From Myxococcales bacterium (GTDB lineage Bacteria; Myxococcota_A; Polyangia; Polyangiales; Polyangiaceae), in NCBI GenBank assembly GCA_025359105.1, contig JANYHK010000014.1, forward strand, positions 62,001 to 126,000: a stretch of 64,000 nt of DNA. The letters are read 5' to 3'. The notes beneath the pieces are model-generated. The model was not told the DNA's origin. It searched no databases and saw only the letters and a program-made list of their open reading frames with translations. Position 1 is the first letter of the stretch. Each line of letters begins with the position of its first letter. This document shows, piece after piece, positions 7,864-19,318 of this stretch. A program made the translations under genes and the position numbers.

Positions 7864-8759
7864 GTCGCCTGTCCCCCGCCCTCTCCTTCGGCGGTGAGCT
7901 TGGTGCCGCGAACGCTGGCGGCCGCGGCCTCGATGCGCTCCTGCATCTGGTGCTCGTGGTGGTGCGCGAAACCGCGGGCCGCGCGGCGCGCCTTCAGGAA
8001 CTCGGCGAACGACACGAGCGTCTCGAGCTCGCGCGGGCCGAGCCCTTCGGCCAGCTCGCGGAGGTGCTGGCGGCTGGCCTCGGCGTTGCGCGTGCGGCGA
8101 CCGCTCGCGGACTTGGGCCCTTCGGCGTCATTGCCGGCCGCGCCCGCTCCGGCGCCCGTCGCGGCGGCGAGGAGCGCTGCGCTGCTGACGCTCGGCGAGC
8201 TTCCGCGCTCGGAGAACGGCCCGAGGCTGTCGGGCGACGCTTCTTCGGCGGAGGGAGGACCGTCGCCCCAGGTGGGCCGCGGCGTCGCCTTGATGGCGTG
8301 CGCGTTGAGCCAGGCTTCCATGAACGTGCGCAGCCGCTCGCTCCGGAACTGGAACCAGCGCTCGCGCTCGGTCGCGAACGACATGAGAACGTCCTTGAAC
8401 CTGCGGAACGCCCCCTTGCCGTCGATGGCCTGGGTGAGCTTCCCGCGGAGGTCGAGATCCTCGACCATCGGGATGAAGCGCTCCATCCACCGGTACTGCT
8501 CGCGCGAGCTGACCGGATCGATGCGGAGGTAGTTCCCGTCCGACGCGATGCGAACGTGCATTTGCGGGTCGGCCACGCCGTCGACCACGCGGAGCACTTC
8601 GCCGGTGGTGAGGTGCAGGTAGGAATGCACCTCCGGCGCGTTGTTCTCGAAGGCGTCCTCGAGCGCCTCCCAATCGACCGGCACGTCGCGGATCGGTCCC
8701 GTGGGACCAGTCGCGGCCCCTGCCCCGGCACCGGGGTGCGAGGAATCGTTGTCCGTCAT
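7860..8759 (-). CDS. UPF0158 family protein
   Basis: A 299-residue cytoplasmic protein. The N-terminal 150 residues match the UPF0158 family: VDWEALEDAFENN, YLHLTTGEVLRVVDG, VSSREQYRWMERFI, GKGAFRRFKDVLM and ERERWFQFRSERLR. A low-complexity Ala/Gly/Ser linker follows, then a helical C-terminal segment (REL...ETLVSFAEFLKARRAARGFA) not part of the family core. The biochemical role of UPF0158 is unknown. The ATG has a good Shine-Dalgarno (AAGGGAGAG). It is first in a four-gene minus-strand operon (UPF0158, SurA-like, CDF, BMP) with overlapping junctions. Confidence 0.8.
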   Translation of the reverse strand: MTDNDSSHPGAGAGAATGPTGPIRDVPVDWEALEDAFENNAPEVHSYLHLTTGEVLRVVDGVADPQMHVRIASDGNYLRIDPVSSREQYRWMERFIPMVEDLDLRGKLTQAIDGKGAFRRFKDVLMSFATERERWFQFRSERLRTFMEAWLNAHAIKATPRPTWGDGPPSAEEASPDSLGPFSERGSSPSVSSAALLAAATGAGAGAAGNDAEGPKSASGRRTRNAEASRQHLRELAEGLGPRELETLVSFAEFLKARRAARGFAHHHEHQMQERIEAAAASVRGTKLTAEGEGGGQAT

Positions 8760-9095
8760 AGTCTCTCCCTTCAGAAGCAGCAGAAAAGCGGCAGCGCCCG
8801 TGAGGGAGCTGCGGCAGAGAAAGAAAGCCGAGCGTCATTCTCGCGCACGCTCCCTCCGGCGGGCTGGGCCGAACGAACCGTGAGCGCCGGGATTTGGGAT
8901 GCCAAAAGCCCGGACCATGTAGCGTCGCATGAGCGAGGGTTCTCTGGAAGGGGGAGTGCTCCCGCGGACCGCCAGGCCGCCGCGTCTTATGCGACACCGT
9001 CTCACCTTCGCGGCGGCTTAACCGCGCCGCGGCTGGGGCCGCTTCAGGTCGCGAGGCCCGCGTTACTTCCGGTCGATTCGGCTAAGCTCGAGGCG
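8760..9095. other. Divergent intergenic region, 336 bp
   Basis: This region separates the UPF0158 operon (minus) from the GYF gene (plus). It contains the Shine-Dalgarno of the minus operon and a short inverted repeat GGGAGTGCTCCC at 8952-8963. I see no reading frame with coding character and no confident promoter. Confidence 0.4.
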
Positions 9096-9545
9096 ATGGG
9101 GGAGCCTTACCGTGCCAAGGGGGAGCGCCCGCCGATCCCCGAAGGACTGCGCCGCTGGTACACGAAGTCCGGCGATCTCGAGAAGGGCCCGTTCGAAGAG
9201 GAGGCGCTCATCGCATCCTTCAAGAACGGGAAGCTCAAGAACAGCACGCTCGTCCGCGCCGAGGACAACGCCGAGTGGCGACGCATCGCCGACGTCAAGG
9301 AGCTCGCGCCGAAGACGGCGCCGATCGCGTTCCGAAGCGACTTCGACGAGAGGCGGGACGGGAGCGTCGAGGTCATGGGGAGCTTCGGCGCCGGATTCGC
9401 GGCGGGCTTGTTCGGCGGGATCATCGGCATGCTGCTCGTGCTGGCGATGGCCAAGGGGCCGGCCACGAAGCAAGGGGCACGCATGGGCTTCGTCGCCCAG
9501 ATCGGCATCGGGATGTTGCTCCGCGCGATGGCCCTCTCGCATTGA
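9096..9545 (+). CDS. GYF_2-domain membrane protein
   Basis: A 149-residue protein. The first half is a GYF_2 domain, seen from WYTKSGDLEKGPFEEEALIA, an internal KNGKLKNSTLVRAED segment and EWRRIADVKEL, the usual fold of proteins that bind Pro-rich peptides or sit beside membrane modules. It is followed by a Gly-rich transmembrane helix (GAGFAAGLFGGIIGMLLVLAM) with GxxxG spacing and a second weaker hydrophobic segment. The ATG at 9096 fits the domain boundary; the upstream frame is noncoding. It converges with the UPF0104 gene. Confidence 0.65.
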   Translation: MGEPYRAKGERPPIPEGLRRWYTKSGDLEKGPFEEEALIASFKNGKLKNSTLVRAEDNAEWRRIADVKELAPKTAPIAFRSDFDERRDGSVEVMGSFGAGFAAGLFGGIIGMLLVLAMAKGPATKQGARMGFVAQIGIGMLLRAMALSH

Positions 9546-9572
9546 TACGCCGCGGGCGGGCGAAGCCATCCG

Positions 9573-10637
9573 TCACCCGTCGCCGCGCTCGCCCATCTCG
9601 GCGGGCGGCACCGTCGGGTGCGCGCGTTCATGCGCGCGCCATGTGAGCAGGACGGTCGCGCCGATCGCCACCCAGATGATCTGCATGACGTGGCCGAGCA
9701 GGGCGATCGACATCGCGGCAGCGACGGTGGTGCCGAGCGGCTCCGCCGACGCTGCGAAGGCGCCGTCCGATGCGCCGAGCTGCCCGGGGACGAAGACGCC
9801 GAGCGCGAGGACGATCATGCTGATGCCCTGCGCATAGAAGGCGCGCGCGACCGAGACGTCGACGCCGACGGCGTGCGCGGCGACGGCGAACGCAAGAACC
9901 TGGAACAGGCGCCCCACCAGCATCGCGGCCGTCGGGCGGCGCGGGAAGAGCGCGACCGCGCGGGACGTCGTGCGGAACTCCGACAGGTTCAGGCCGAACC
10001 GCGCGGCGAGACGCGTGCCGAGCGCGCTCTCGCCGCGGGCGCCCGCGCGGATGGCCATGCCCGACGCCGCGAGCACGGCCGCCTGCACGACGAGCGCAAT
10101 GGTGACCGTCGACACGCCGGTGATGTGCCAGGCTGCGAGCGCGCAGGGGATCGACACGATGGCCCCCACGAGGAGCGTGACGGCCTGGTTGGTCGCGCCC
10201 GCAGCGACCGCGGCAGGGACGCCGGCGTAGCGCCCGAGCATCGCTACCTTCGCCGCCTCCGCCGACGTCCTGCCCACCGGCATGACTCCCGCGACCGCGT
10301 AGCCGACGAGGTGGGCGCGCACGAGCATCGTCCACGGCAAGAGGTGGCCGCGACCGCCGTACGCGTAATACGTGGCAAGCGCCTCCATGCCGATGCGCGC
10401 ACCGTCGAGGAGCAGGAGCACCGGCAGCCAGCGCCACGCCGGCCGGAGCGCGCCTTCGATTGCGGCGGCTCCGGTGCGATGAATCATGTACGCGACGACC
10501 GCGAGCCCGATGAGCCCCGACGCCACCCGCACGAGCGTCGGCGCGTAGCGTCGCTTGGGGGCGGTGGCGGGAAGGGCAATCGTCAACTCGCAAGGGCTCC
10601 GGCGACGTCCACGGCTGCGCGCCGCGCCCGTGCGCAA
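9573..10637 (-). CDS. UPF0104 / LPG-synthase-TM type flippase-like membrane protein
   Basis: A polytopic protein of about 354 residues with 7-8 membrane helices. The blocks MPVGRTSAEAAKVAMLGRYAGV, ATNQAVTLLVGAIVS and a late Gly-rich FVPGQLGASDGAFAAS match the LPG_synthase_TM/UPF0104 family, in which a conserved Gly-rich loop near the C-terminus is typical. Studied relatives flip or modify lipids or export small molecules; the substrate here is unknown. The start is uncertain: the frame opens with TTG at 10637, and a second TTG at 10586 (giving MTIALPATAPKRR) is equally plausible, neither with a strong RBS. Confidence 0.75.
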   Translation of the reverse strand: MRTGAARSRGRRRSPCELTIALPATAPKRRYAPTLVRVASGLIGLAVVAYMIHRTGAAAIEGALRPAWRWLPVLLLLDGARIGMEALATYYAYGGRGHLLPWTMLVRAHLVGYAVAGVMPVGRTSAEAAKVAMLGRYAGVPAAVAAGATNQAVTLLVGAIVSIPCALAAWHITGVSTVTIALVVQAAVLAASGMAIRAGARGESALGTRLAARFGLNLSEFRTTSRAVALFPRRPTAAMLVGRLFQVLAFAVAAHAVGVDVSVARAFYAQGISMIVLALGVFVPGQLGASDGAFAASAEPLGTTVAAAMSIALLGHVMQIIWVAIGATVLLTWRAHERAHPTVPPAEMGERGDG

Positions 10638-10721
10638 CTCCGATCATGAACCTCACGCGGTAATTGCGCTAGAATGTCCGCGCGCCACCGGTCGGCGCGT
10701 TTCGAAGGGGTCTCAACGATC

Positions 10722-12017
10722 ATGAGCGGCACCCGCGGCCTCTTCTTCATCTCCTTCTCCCTCGTCGGCGCGGCCGTGCTCGCGGGATGCACGTCGATCT
10801 TGGGCTCATTCGACGCGGCGAACGTCGCGGACGGGACCGGGCAGGACGCGGCCAGCGGCGACACCTCGGTCCCCCCGGGCACCGACGGCAGCACCCGAGA
10901 CGACGGCGCCACGACCGGCGATGCTGCCGACGGCGCAACGCCGCCGCTCACCTGCGCCGCGCCGCTCGTCCCGTGCGGGACCGGCGCCGCCGCGGCGTGC
11001 GTGAACCTCGACACGTCGGGCGAGAACTGCGGGGCTTGCGGGCACTCGTGCGGTGGCGGCGCGTGCGTCGCCCGCCACTGCGGACCCGCGATCGTGTACT
11101 CGGGGAACACGACGACCAACCTCGGCCCCATCGCCCAGGATCTCGACGATGTCTTCTTCGAGTCGAACGAGGACCCGTCGTTCAAGCTGCTCGCGTGCCC
11201 GAAGACCGGGTGCAAGGGCGCAGCGGCGACGCCACGGCAGGTCACGATCATGCCCTTCGGCATCCGCGCGATTCACGTCCCCGCGGTGGGCACGCTCACG
11301 TTCATCTCGGCGCCGCAAAACGGCAGTGGAACCGAGCGGCCGGCGATCTTCGCGTGCCCGACGGCGGGCTGCCCCTCCCCGCCCGTCTCGTTCATCGCCG
11401 ACGGCCTCAACGGCTTCGAGGCACGGCTCCGGTCCGCCGGCGGCACCCTCTTCGCCCGCACCGGCGGCAATGGGCTCATCTCGTCGGCCTGCGCGAACGG
11501 AACCTGCGCGTCACCGGCGACCCTGTACGGGACGTTGACGAAGGGCACCCACGGCTTCGCGGCGACGCCGGCCTTCGTCTACTTCATCGACTCGGCCACG
11601 CGAGGCTCGACGATCGCGAAGTGCGCCGTGGGCGACACGGCGTGCACCCCCATCTCCGTCGTCCCGGGCGACGCGAGCCTGGTCGAAGGGCTCGCTGGCT
11701 TCAACGGGAAGCTCTTCTGGCTCCAGCCCGGTCGCGCCGGCTTCAACGAAGGCAAGCTCATCTCGTGCGATCTGCCCGTGTGCGCCACGCCCACGCCGCA
11801 GGCGACCGCGCTCGACTCGCCGAGCGGCCTGTTCGTCGACGCGAGCGGCGCGTACTGGCTCACCGCGGGCAACAAGCTGCAGCGCTGCGCCCCGAACGGG
11901 TGCGTCGGCGGCCAGCAGGACGTGGTCACGGCGCTCGCCGCGCCGCACGACATCCTCGGCGACGACGCGTTCATCTACTGGGCCGAAACGTCGAAGATTT
12001 CGCGCCTGGCGAAGTGA
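10722..12017 (+). CDS. Cys-rich cell-surface lipoprotein, beta-propeller-like
   Basis: A 431-residue lipoprotein starting MSGTRGLFF with lipobox LAGC; a GAAGGGG Shine-Dalgarno lies upstream. A Gly/Asp/Thr-rich linker leads to a cysteine-rich motif (ENCGACGHSCGGGACVARHCG) of a type repeated in myxobacterial surface proteins. The rest consists of about six related segments with paired cysteines (ACPKTGCKG, FACPTAGCPS, CANGTCASP, CDLPVCATP, CAPNGCVGG), each followed by a strand-rich stretch with phrases such as LFWLQPG and AYWLTAGNKLQR, suggesting a disulphide-stabilised propeller. The function is unknown; display on the outer membrane is inferred. Confidence 0.75.
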   Translation: MSGTRGLFFISFSLVGAAVLAGCTSILGSFDAANVADGTGQDAASGDTSVPPGTDGSTRDDGATTGDAADGATPPLTCAAPLVPCGTGAAAACVNLDTSGENCGACGHSCGGGACVARHCGPAIVYSGNTTTNLGPIAQDLDDVFFESNEDPSFKLLACPKTGCKGAAATPRQVTIMPFGIRAIHVPAVGTLTFISAPQNGSGTERPAIFACPTAGCPSPPVSFIADGLNGFEARLRSAGGTLFARTGGNGLISSACANGTCASPATLYGTLTKGTHGFAATPAFVYFIDSATRGSTIAKCAVGDTACTPISVVPGDASLVEGLAGFNGKLFWLQPGRAGFNEGKLISCDLPVCATPTPQATALDSPSGLFVDASGAYWLTAGNKLQRCAPNGCVGGQQDVVTALAAPHDILGDDAFIYWAETSKISRLAK

Positions 12018-12042
12018 GATGGCGCCGCCGCGACGGAGCCGC

Positions 12043-12635
12043 TCACGCCTCCGCGGCGACGTGGCGGAGCGCCGCAAAGAGGCCGGCGACCACGCGCTCG
12101 AGATTTTCCATCAGCTCCGCTTCGGTGTCGCCCCACGCCCAGAACGACACCATCAGCTCTTGCCCCGCCTGCTCGCCTGAGGGGAGCGCGAGGTAGCGCA
12201 CGGGGACGATCGTCGTGCCCACGAGCCCCGAGTGCAGCTCGACGTCGAGCTTGGCGACCGCGAGGTGCAGCTCGTCCTTCAGCCAGGCCACGTCCCCCGC
12301 CGACGCGTTGAGCCGCAGCTCGCGGTAGAGGACCATGACGCGGCCCGAGCACATGAGCGCTTGCGGCACGCTGGCCTGATCGTTCGCGTGCGGCGCAGTG
12401 AAGGCGCAGTCGTTCGTCTCGAACGGCGACGCGTCGCCGTTGAGCCACTCGAGAAGCGAATAGAACCCCAGGATGGCGCCGTAACGGCTCCATGGCACGA
12501 AGTCCTCGAGCGACGTGCGGATGAGCGAGGGGGTCGCCCGGAGATCGTAGTAACGATGGGCGGCGCTCGCGACGGCGTCGGTCCACGGGTGGGAGCGCGC
12601 CACGGTGAGCGGCGGCCCGTCGTATTCGCAGGTCC

Positions 12636-12639
<4 letters not shown>
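12043..12639 (-). CDS. Conserved-looking protein of unknown function
   Basis: A 198-residue cytoplasmic protein without signal peptide or membrane segment. It starts with GTG at 12639, overlapping the glycerol kinase stop by 4 nt (GTGA), so translation is coupled to glpK. Its body is rich in aromatic residues ([23 protein letters not shown]) and its C-terminal half alternates strands and helices ([26 protein letters not shown]). I do not recognise the family. Its place behind glpK hints at a shared condition of expression but not at a function. Confidence 0.6.
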
Positions 12640-14129
<1,490 letters not shown>

Positions 14130-14199
14130 GCGCGCATGATACCTCCGGACGCGCGGGGGGCCTGGCAAACCCGCGCGCGTCGTGGTCCGATGACGGCGT

Positions 14200-16887
14200 A
14201 TGCGCTCGGTTTCCCTCGTTCTCCGCGGCTGGGCATGGATGCTCGTCACCCTGCTCGCGCCGCGGCTCGCCGTCGCCCTGGCCCTCGCGGTCGGCTCCGG
14301 CTGCGCCGCCTCGTCCGACGTCGGCGGCGATGGCGTCGTCGCCGACGCGGGGAGCGAGGGCGGACCCAACGCCGCGCCGCGACGGCTGCGCGTCGGAGGA
14401 ACCGTGAGCGGCCTGCGCGGCACGGTGGTGCTGCGCAACAACGACGCCGACGATCTCGTGCTGTCCGCCGATGGCCCTTTCACGTTCGCGGCCACGCTCG
14501 CCGAAGGGGCCGTCTACGAGATCACCGTCGCCGCGCAGCCCTCCGATCAGACGTGCGCCGTCGGCAACGCGGCAGGGCGCGTCGGGGCGAGCGATGTGAC
14601 GAACGTCAGCATCGCGTGCACGCCGAACCGCTTCTCGATCGGCGGCTCGGTCGTCGGGCTGAGCGGGACGGTCGTCCTCCACAACGGTCCCGATGTCCTC
14701 TCGCTCGGCGCAAACGGTCCGTTCACGTTCCCCACCCTGGTGCCCGGCGGCAGCGCCTACGACGTCACGATCGCCTCGCAGCCCGCCGGACAGCGCTGCA
14801 CTCTGCAGGGCGGCAGCGGCGTCGTGGGGACGATGAACGTCACCACCGTCGGCGTACTTTGCGCCGCGACGTACACGGTCGGCGGCACCGCCTCCGGGCT
14901 CGCGGGGACGCTCGTGCTCCACGACAACGGCGGCGACGCGCTCACCGTGACGACGAACGGCCCGTTCACGTTCGCGGCGCGCCTGGCGAGCGGCGCGCCG
15001 TACGACGTGAGCGTCGCCACCCAACCGGTGAACCAGCTCTGCACCGTGCAAAACGGTACGGGCAACGTCGCCGCGGCGGACGTGACGAACATCGTTGTCA
15101 CGTGCGCGCCCACGTACGCGATCGGCGGAGCGTTGTCGGGCCTCGCCGCAGGCACCATCATTCTCCAGCTGAACGGGGCGGGCAACCTCCCCGTCTCCGC
15201 GAACGGCCCGTTCACGTTCGCTGCGCGCCTGCCCGACGCGGCGACCTACGCCGTGACCATCCTCACCCAACCGACGGGGCAGGTGTGCACCGTGACGGCC
15301 GGCGCCGGCACGGTGGCCGCGGCGAACGTGACGAGCGTAGGCGTCGCGTGCCGCGCGCTCACCGTCGTCGTGAACGAGGTCCACGCGAGACCGGCGAGCG
15401 GCGCGTACGGCGACGCCAACGGCGACCAGGTCCGCGACTCCTCGCAGGACGAGTTCGTCGAGATCATGAACGACGAGGCGCTGCCCGTCGACGTGAGCGG
15501 CTGGGTGCTCGAGACGGGCGGCGTCCTGCGCTACACCTTCGGCGCCGGCGCGACGCTCGCGGCCGGTGGTCGCGCGGTCGTCTTCGGCGGCGGCACGCCC
15601 GGTGGGAGCTTCGGCGGCGCGCTCGTCGGGGTGTCGAGCGGCCTCTCCCTGACCGACGCGCCCGCGACGCCGCTCACCGTAGCCCTGAAATCCCAGGCAA
15701 ACGGCGGCCTGCAGCTCGACGCGTACACCTTCAACGCCGGCGTGTTCGGCAGCACCTGCACGACGACGTGCCCCTCCCAGGTGCGCACGCCGGAAGGCAC
15801 CGGCGCCTTCGTCGCGCATACGACGGCCGCGGGCAGCATCGGCATCTTGTGGTCCCCCGGCGTGGCGGCGACGCTGGCGATCCCCAAGGTGAACCCGTTT
15901 CTCTCGGCCCCCGCGACGGCGGCGAGCTCGGTCAGCGTCAAGGCGTGGATCACGATCCAGCTCAACATGTTCGCCACGACGAGCGATCTGGACAACACGC
16001 GGCTCAAGCTCTACGCCTCAACGTGCGCCAACCTCGCGGGAGAGGTCACGTCGTTCGCGTCGATCGGCGCCGGCATCGACGCCGCGCAAGGGCGGCTCGT
16101 GCCCGCCGCCGATCTCGCCTTCGCGACGACGTACTGCGTCGCGGTCGACGCCACCCTCCGGTCGGCCGCCGGCGCTCCGCTCGGCGCCGCGGTCTCCTAC
16201 CAGTTCTCGACCCGCACCGCGCAGAGCGTGCCTGCCAACACGGTCGTCGTGAGCGAGTACGGCGGCTGCCGCATGAACGGCGCCTCCGGCACGACGGCGT
16301 GCGGCGGCACCGGCGCGAACGACGAGTTCGTGGAGCTCTACAACCCCACGGCCGCCGCGATCGATCTGTCCGGTTGGTTCATCCAGCGCCGCGCCGCCGG
16401 CGGGAGCGCCGCGTGCTGGGCGACCTTGCCCGCCGGAGCGAGCATCCCGGCGGGCGGCTTCTACCTCGTGGGCGGCGCGGGCTACACCCAGAGCCGCTAC
16501 GCGAACGTGGCCGCCGACTTTCTCGGCGCCGGGACGCAGATCAGCGGCGGCAGCGAGAGCATCGTCCTCGTGTCCAGCGCCGGCTCGTGCACGGGGACGT
16601 CGAACGTCATCGACGCCGTGAGCGCCGGTACCATCACCGATCCCCTCGCGTCGCTCGAGCTCCCACCCTTCCCGGGCGGCGTCGTGGACGGCACGAGCCT
16701 CGAGCGCAAGGCATGCCTGGACTCGACGGGCGACGCCGCGGCAACGACCGGCATGCTCGCGGGCGGCGGCCACGCGCTCGCGGGCAACAGCGAGCGCATC
16801 GGCGCGAGCAACGCCGACTTCGTCCTCCGCGGGTCGCCGGGGCCGCAGAACCGCGCGAGCGCCGCCGAACCGCGCACCTGCCCGTGA
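14200..16887 (+). CDS. Surface lipoprotein: four beta repeats plus two lamin-tail domains
   Basis: An 895-residue exported lipoprotein with lipobox VGSGC (C35). Residues 63-384 hold four tandem repeats with an 81-residue period, each with a GG..SGL.GT..L opening, NGPFTF in the middle (DGPFTF in the first), a YxVT...QP..Q.C segment and a VT..x.VxC end; each repeat carries two Cys, likely a disulphide. Two lamin-tail-like domains follow ([12 protein letters not shown] with [32 protein letters not shown] with [20 protein letters not shown]), separated by an Ig-like domain ([17 protein letters not shown]...[10 protein letters not shown]). Such proteins are usually extracellular, adhesive or nuclease-associated, but no catalytic site is visible. 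Confidence 0.8.
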   Translation: MRSVSLVLRGWAWMLVTLLAPRLAVALALAVGSGCAASSDVGGDGVVADAGSEGGPNAAPRRLRVGGTVSGLRGTVVLRNNDADDLVLSADGPFTFAATLAEGAVYEITVAAQPSDQTCAVGNAAGRVGASDVTNVSIACTPNRFSIGGSVVGLSGTVVLHNGPDVLSLGANGPFTFPTLVPGGSAYDVTIASQPAGQRCTLQGGSGVVGTMNVTTVGVLCAATYTVGGTASGLAGTLVLHDNGGDALTVTTNGPFTFAARLASGAPYDVSVATQPVNQLCTVQNGTGNVAAADVTNIVVTCAPTYAIGGALSGLAAGTIILQLNGAGNLPVSANGPFTFAARLPDAATYAVTILTQPTGQVCTVTAGAGTVAAANVTSVGVACRALTVVVNEVHARPASGAYGDANGDQVRDSSQDEFVEIMNDEALPVDVSGWVLETGGVLRYTFGAGATLAAGGRAVVFGGGTPGGSFGGALVGVSSGLSLTDAPATPLTVALKSQANGGLQLDAYTFNAGVFGSTCTTTCPSQVRTPEGTGAFVAHTTAAGSIGILWSPGVAATLAIPKVNPFLSAPATAASSVSVKAWITIQLNMFATTSDLDNTRLKLYASTCANLAGEVTSFASIGAGIDAAQGRLVPAADLAFATTYCVAVDATLRSAAGAPLGAAVSYQFSTRTAQSVPANTVVVSEYGGCRMNGASGTTACGGTGANDEFVELYNPTAAAIDLSGWFIQRRAAGGSAACWATLPAGASIPAGGFYLVGGAGYTQSRYANVAADFLGAGTQISGGSESIVLVSSAGSCTGTSNVIDAVSAGTITDPLASLELPPFPGGVVDGTSLERKACLDSTGDAAATTGMLAGGGHALAGNSERIGASNADFVLRGSPGPQNRASAAEPRTCP
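14386..15351 (+). repeat. Four tandem 243-bp coding repeats
   Basis: The four repeats of the lipoprotein start at residues 63, 144, 225 and 306, an exact 81-residue (243-bp) spacing. The block NGPFTF and the Cys pair are conserved, while synonymous and loop positions differ, so this is an old duplication under protein-level constraint. Confidence 0.8.
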
Positions 16888-16901
16888 GCGCCTGACGAGG
16901 C

Positions 16902-18659
16902 TCAGCTCCGCTTGGGGCGCGCGAAGATCGACGAGAGCACGAGCACACCCCCGGCCCCCGCCGCGACGTACCCGAACCACCGCGCGAGCTGGTCCTCTCC
17001 ACGGAAGTGAAGCTGCAGCGCCGCTATCCCCGCGGCGATGGCGATGGCGGTGTAGATGATCTGCCGCCCGATGGCGTAGAGCGTCCGCGCTCCTTCGGCC
17101 ATGCCGCGGACCTTCACCTCCATCTCGCCGCGCGTCGCGCGCACGAGGTACTTGCGGAGATCGTCGGGCAGCGTCACCGCCCCCATCGCCATATCGCGCA
17201 CCGTCTCCATCGCCATCTGCGTGAAGTCGCGGTTGCCGAGCACGAAGTCCTGCATGTACGGCTGGATGATCCCCATCGGGTTCAGCTCGGGATCGAGCAT
17301 CGAGCAGCAACCGAAGAAGAGGATGATCGTCCGCTCGAGCAGCACCCAGTCGCGGGGGATGTGGAACGCGCCCGAGAGCTCCTTGAGCCCGACGTTCATC
17401 TGGCGGAGATCGAACAGGCTCTCGAAGCCGCGCTGAGGATCGATCTTCACGTCCTTCAGGTTGAAGCTCTCGAGCTTCACTTCTTCCTGAAACCGCTTGT
17501 GGAAGTACTCGATGACCTTCTCGCTCACGACCTCGTCGCTCCTGCGCGAGAGGAAGCCCATCTTGCGGAGCGCCTTGATGAGGCGATCGGTGTCGCGGCG
17601 GATGACGCCCTCGAGGAACTCGGGGATGCCCTCGCGCATCTGGGGCGAGAGGCGGGCGACGGCGCCGAAATCGAGGAGGATCAGCGCGCCGTCGCTCCCG
17701 ACGAGGATGTTCCCGGGGTGCGGATCGGCGTGGTAGATGCCGTCGATGAAGATCATCTGGCAGTAGGCGCGCACGAGGCGCTTGGCCAGGTCCTTCTTGT
17801 CGACCCCCATCGCCTCGATGCCCGCCAGGTCCGTGAGCTTCTTCCCGACCACGAAGGTGCTGGTGAGCACGCGCTTCGTCGAGAGCTCGCGCACCGGCAC
17901 GGGGAACTGGATGCGCGGGTCCTTCTCGAAGTTCTTCGCGATCGTCTCGATGTTGTTCGCCTCGAGCTCGAAGTCGAGCTCCTGCCCGAGAAGCTCCTTG
18001 ATCTGGTGGTAGTAGCCGTCGAGCCCCTGCACGGGGACGAACCACTGCACGATCTTCATGATGCGGCGGATGGTCTTGAGATCGAGGCGAACGATCTCGT
18101 CGATGTCCTTGTGCTGCACCTTCACGGCGACGCGCGTGCCGTCCTTGAGCCTCGCCTCGTGCACCTGGCCGAGCGACGCGCTGGCGATGGGGACGCGCTG
18201 GAAGTCGTCGAAGATCGCGTCGACCTTCCTGCCGAGGTCCATCTCGATCCGGTCGGCGATCTCCTCGAAGGTGCGCGGCGGGACCTGATCCTGCAACCCC
18301 TCGAGCTCGCCGCGGAACGCCTCGGGGAGAAAGTTCGCCATGATCGACAGCGCCTGTCCGACCTTGATGAACAGCCCCTGGAGCTCGAGGATGGTGACGT
18401 AGACGCGGCGCGCGTTGCGCTTGTGGACGGCGGCGATGCGCTCCTCCCGGTACGCCTTCCCGAAGAAGCGCGACTTGATGGAGAGCGAGACGTAGCTCCA
18501 GATGACGGCGAACGTCGTCGAGTAGGCGCGGATGAAGCGCCAGCTGTTCGACGCGGGGCGCCGGTAGGCGACGGGGCTCGCGCCGCCGCTTGCCTCGTCG
18601 CGCGCGAGGGCAGCGGGCTGGGTTTTCAGTCCGGCTTGGGCCACGTGCGTAGCGTACAT
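16902..18659 (-). CDS. ABC1/UbiB-family atypical kinase
   Basis: A 585-residue protein of the AarF/UbiB/COQ8 family, atypical ATPases needed for isoprenoid-quinone production and membrane-lipid homeostasis. All hallmarks are present: the KxGQ motif (FIKVGQALSIMANFLP), Ala-rich loop (ASASLGQVHEA), VAVKVQHKD, ExD (ELDFELEANN), DPHPGNILV catalytic loop and LLDFGAV. The C-terminus has two hydrophobic helices (IIYTAIAIAAGIAALQL and WFGYVAAGAGGVLVLSSIF), as in UbiB. The ATG at 18659 is 33 bp from the divergent CAP lipoprotein gene, so their promoters must overlap. Confidence 0.92.
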   Translation of the reverse strand: MYATHVAQAGLKTQPAALARDEASGGASPVAYRRPASNSWRFIRAYSTTFAVIWSYVSLSIKSRFFGKAYREERIAAVHKRNARRVYVTILELQGLFIKVGQALSIMANFLPEAFRGELEGLQDQVPPRTFEEIADRIEMDLGRKVDAIFDDFQRVPIASASLGQVHEARLKDGTRVAVKVQHKDIDEIVRLDLKTIRRIMKIVQWFVPVQGLDGYYHQIKELLGQELDFELEANNIETIAKNFEKDPRIQFPVPVRELSTKRVLTSTFVVGKKLTDLAGIEAMGVDKKDLAKRLVRAYCQMIFIDGIYHADPHPGNILVGSDGALILLDFGAVARLSPQMREGIPEFLEGVIRRDTDRLIKALRKMGFLSRRSDEVVSEKVIEYFHKRFQEEVKLESFNLKDVKIDPQRGFESLFDLRQMNVGLKELSGAFHIPRDWVLLERTIILFFGCCSMLDPELNPMGIIQPYMQDFVLGNRDFTQMAMETVRDMAMGAVTLPDDLRKYLVRATRGEMEVKVRGMAEGARTLYAIGRQIIYTAIAIAAGIAALQLHFRGEDQLARWFGYVAAGAGGVLVLSSIFARPKRS

Positions 18660-18692
18660 CACGGAACGGCCGACGTCGGTTAGTATGCGGCT

Positions 18693-19307
18693 ATGGCCCC
18701 CCTCGTGCTCCGGCGGAATCGCTCGATCTCGCTCGCGTGCCTCGTGCTCTTCACGGGGTGCGGCAACGCGAACACGACCGGCAACCCCGCCCCCGGCTCG
18801 GGCAGCAGCGGCGCGTCGGGCACCAGCGGCAGCTCGGGCTCGTCGGGCTCGTCGAGCAGCTCGGGCTCGTCGAGCAGCTCGAGCTCGTCGGGCGGCTCGA
18901 CGACGGGCGACCCCGTGCTCGACGACGCCCGCGCGTACAACCTGAAGCGCATCAACGAGCTGCGCGCGAAGGCCGGCGTCGGCGCGCTGGCGCTCGACGA
19001 GGCGCTCGACACCTTCGCCCAGGCCGCAAGCGCAGAGCTCTCGACCGACCACCAACCCCACCAGTATTTCAAGACCCACGCATCGACGTGCGGGTGCCGG
19101 ATCATGGCGGAGAACCAGGGCGACTGGAACGGCTGGACGCCCGGACCCGTGCACCAGCAGATCGACGAGCTCCTCGCGCTCATGATGAGCGGCGGCCCCG
19201 GTGAGGGGCACCACGACAACATCGTGTCGCCGCAGGTGACGCGCCTCGGCGTCGGCATCGTGAACCCCGGCGGCAAGATGTATTTCACCAACGACTTCGG
19301 TCCGTGA
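18693..19307 (+). CDS. CAP/SCP-domain lipoprotein
   Basis: A 204-residue lipoprotein with lipobox FTGC (Cys23), then a low-complexity Ser/Gly linker of about 45 residues encoded by a repetitive stretch (18796-18898), then a CAP (SCP/PR-1) domain: YNLKRINELRAKAGVGAL, the metal-site His and Glu (STDHQPHQYF, AENQG), and GPGEGHHDNI. Bacterial CAP proteins are secreted and often metal-dependent; substrates are mostly unknown. The stop overlaps a GTG in front of the next gene, so it may be co-transcribed with the TPR lipoprotein at 19319. Confidence 0.85.
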   Translation: MAPLVLRRNRSISLACLVLFTGCGNANTTGNPAPGSGSSGASGTSGSSGSSGSSSSSGSSSSSSSSGGSTTGDPVLDDARAYNLKRINELRAKAGVGALALDEALDTFAQAASAELSTDHQPHQYFKTHASTCGCRIMAENQGDWNGWTPGPVHQQIDELLALMMSGGPGEGHHDNIVSPQVTRLGVGIVNPGGKMYFTNDFGP

Positions 19308-19318
19308 AGGAAGCAAGG

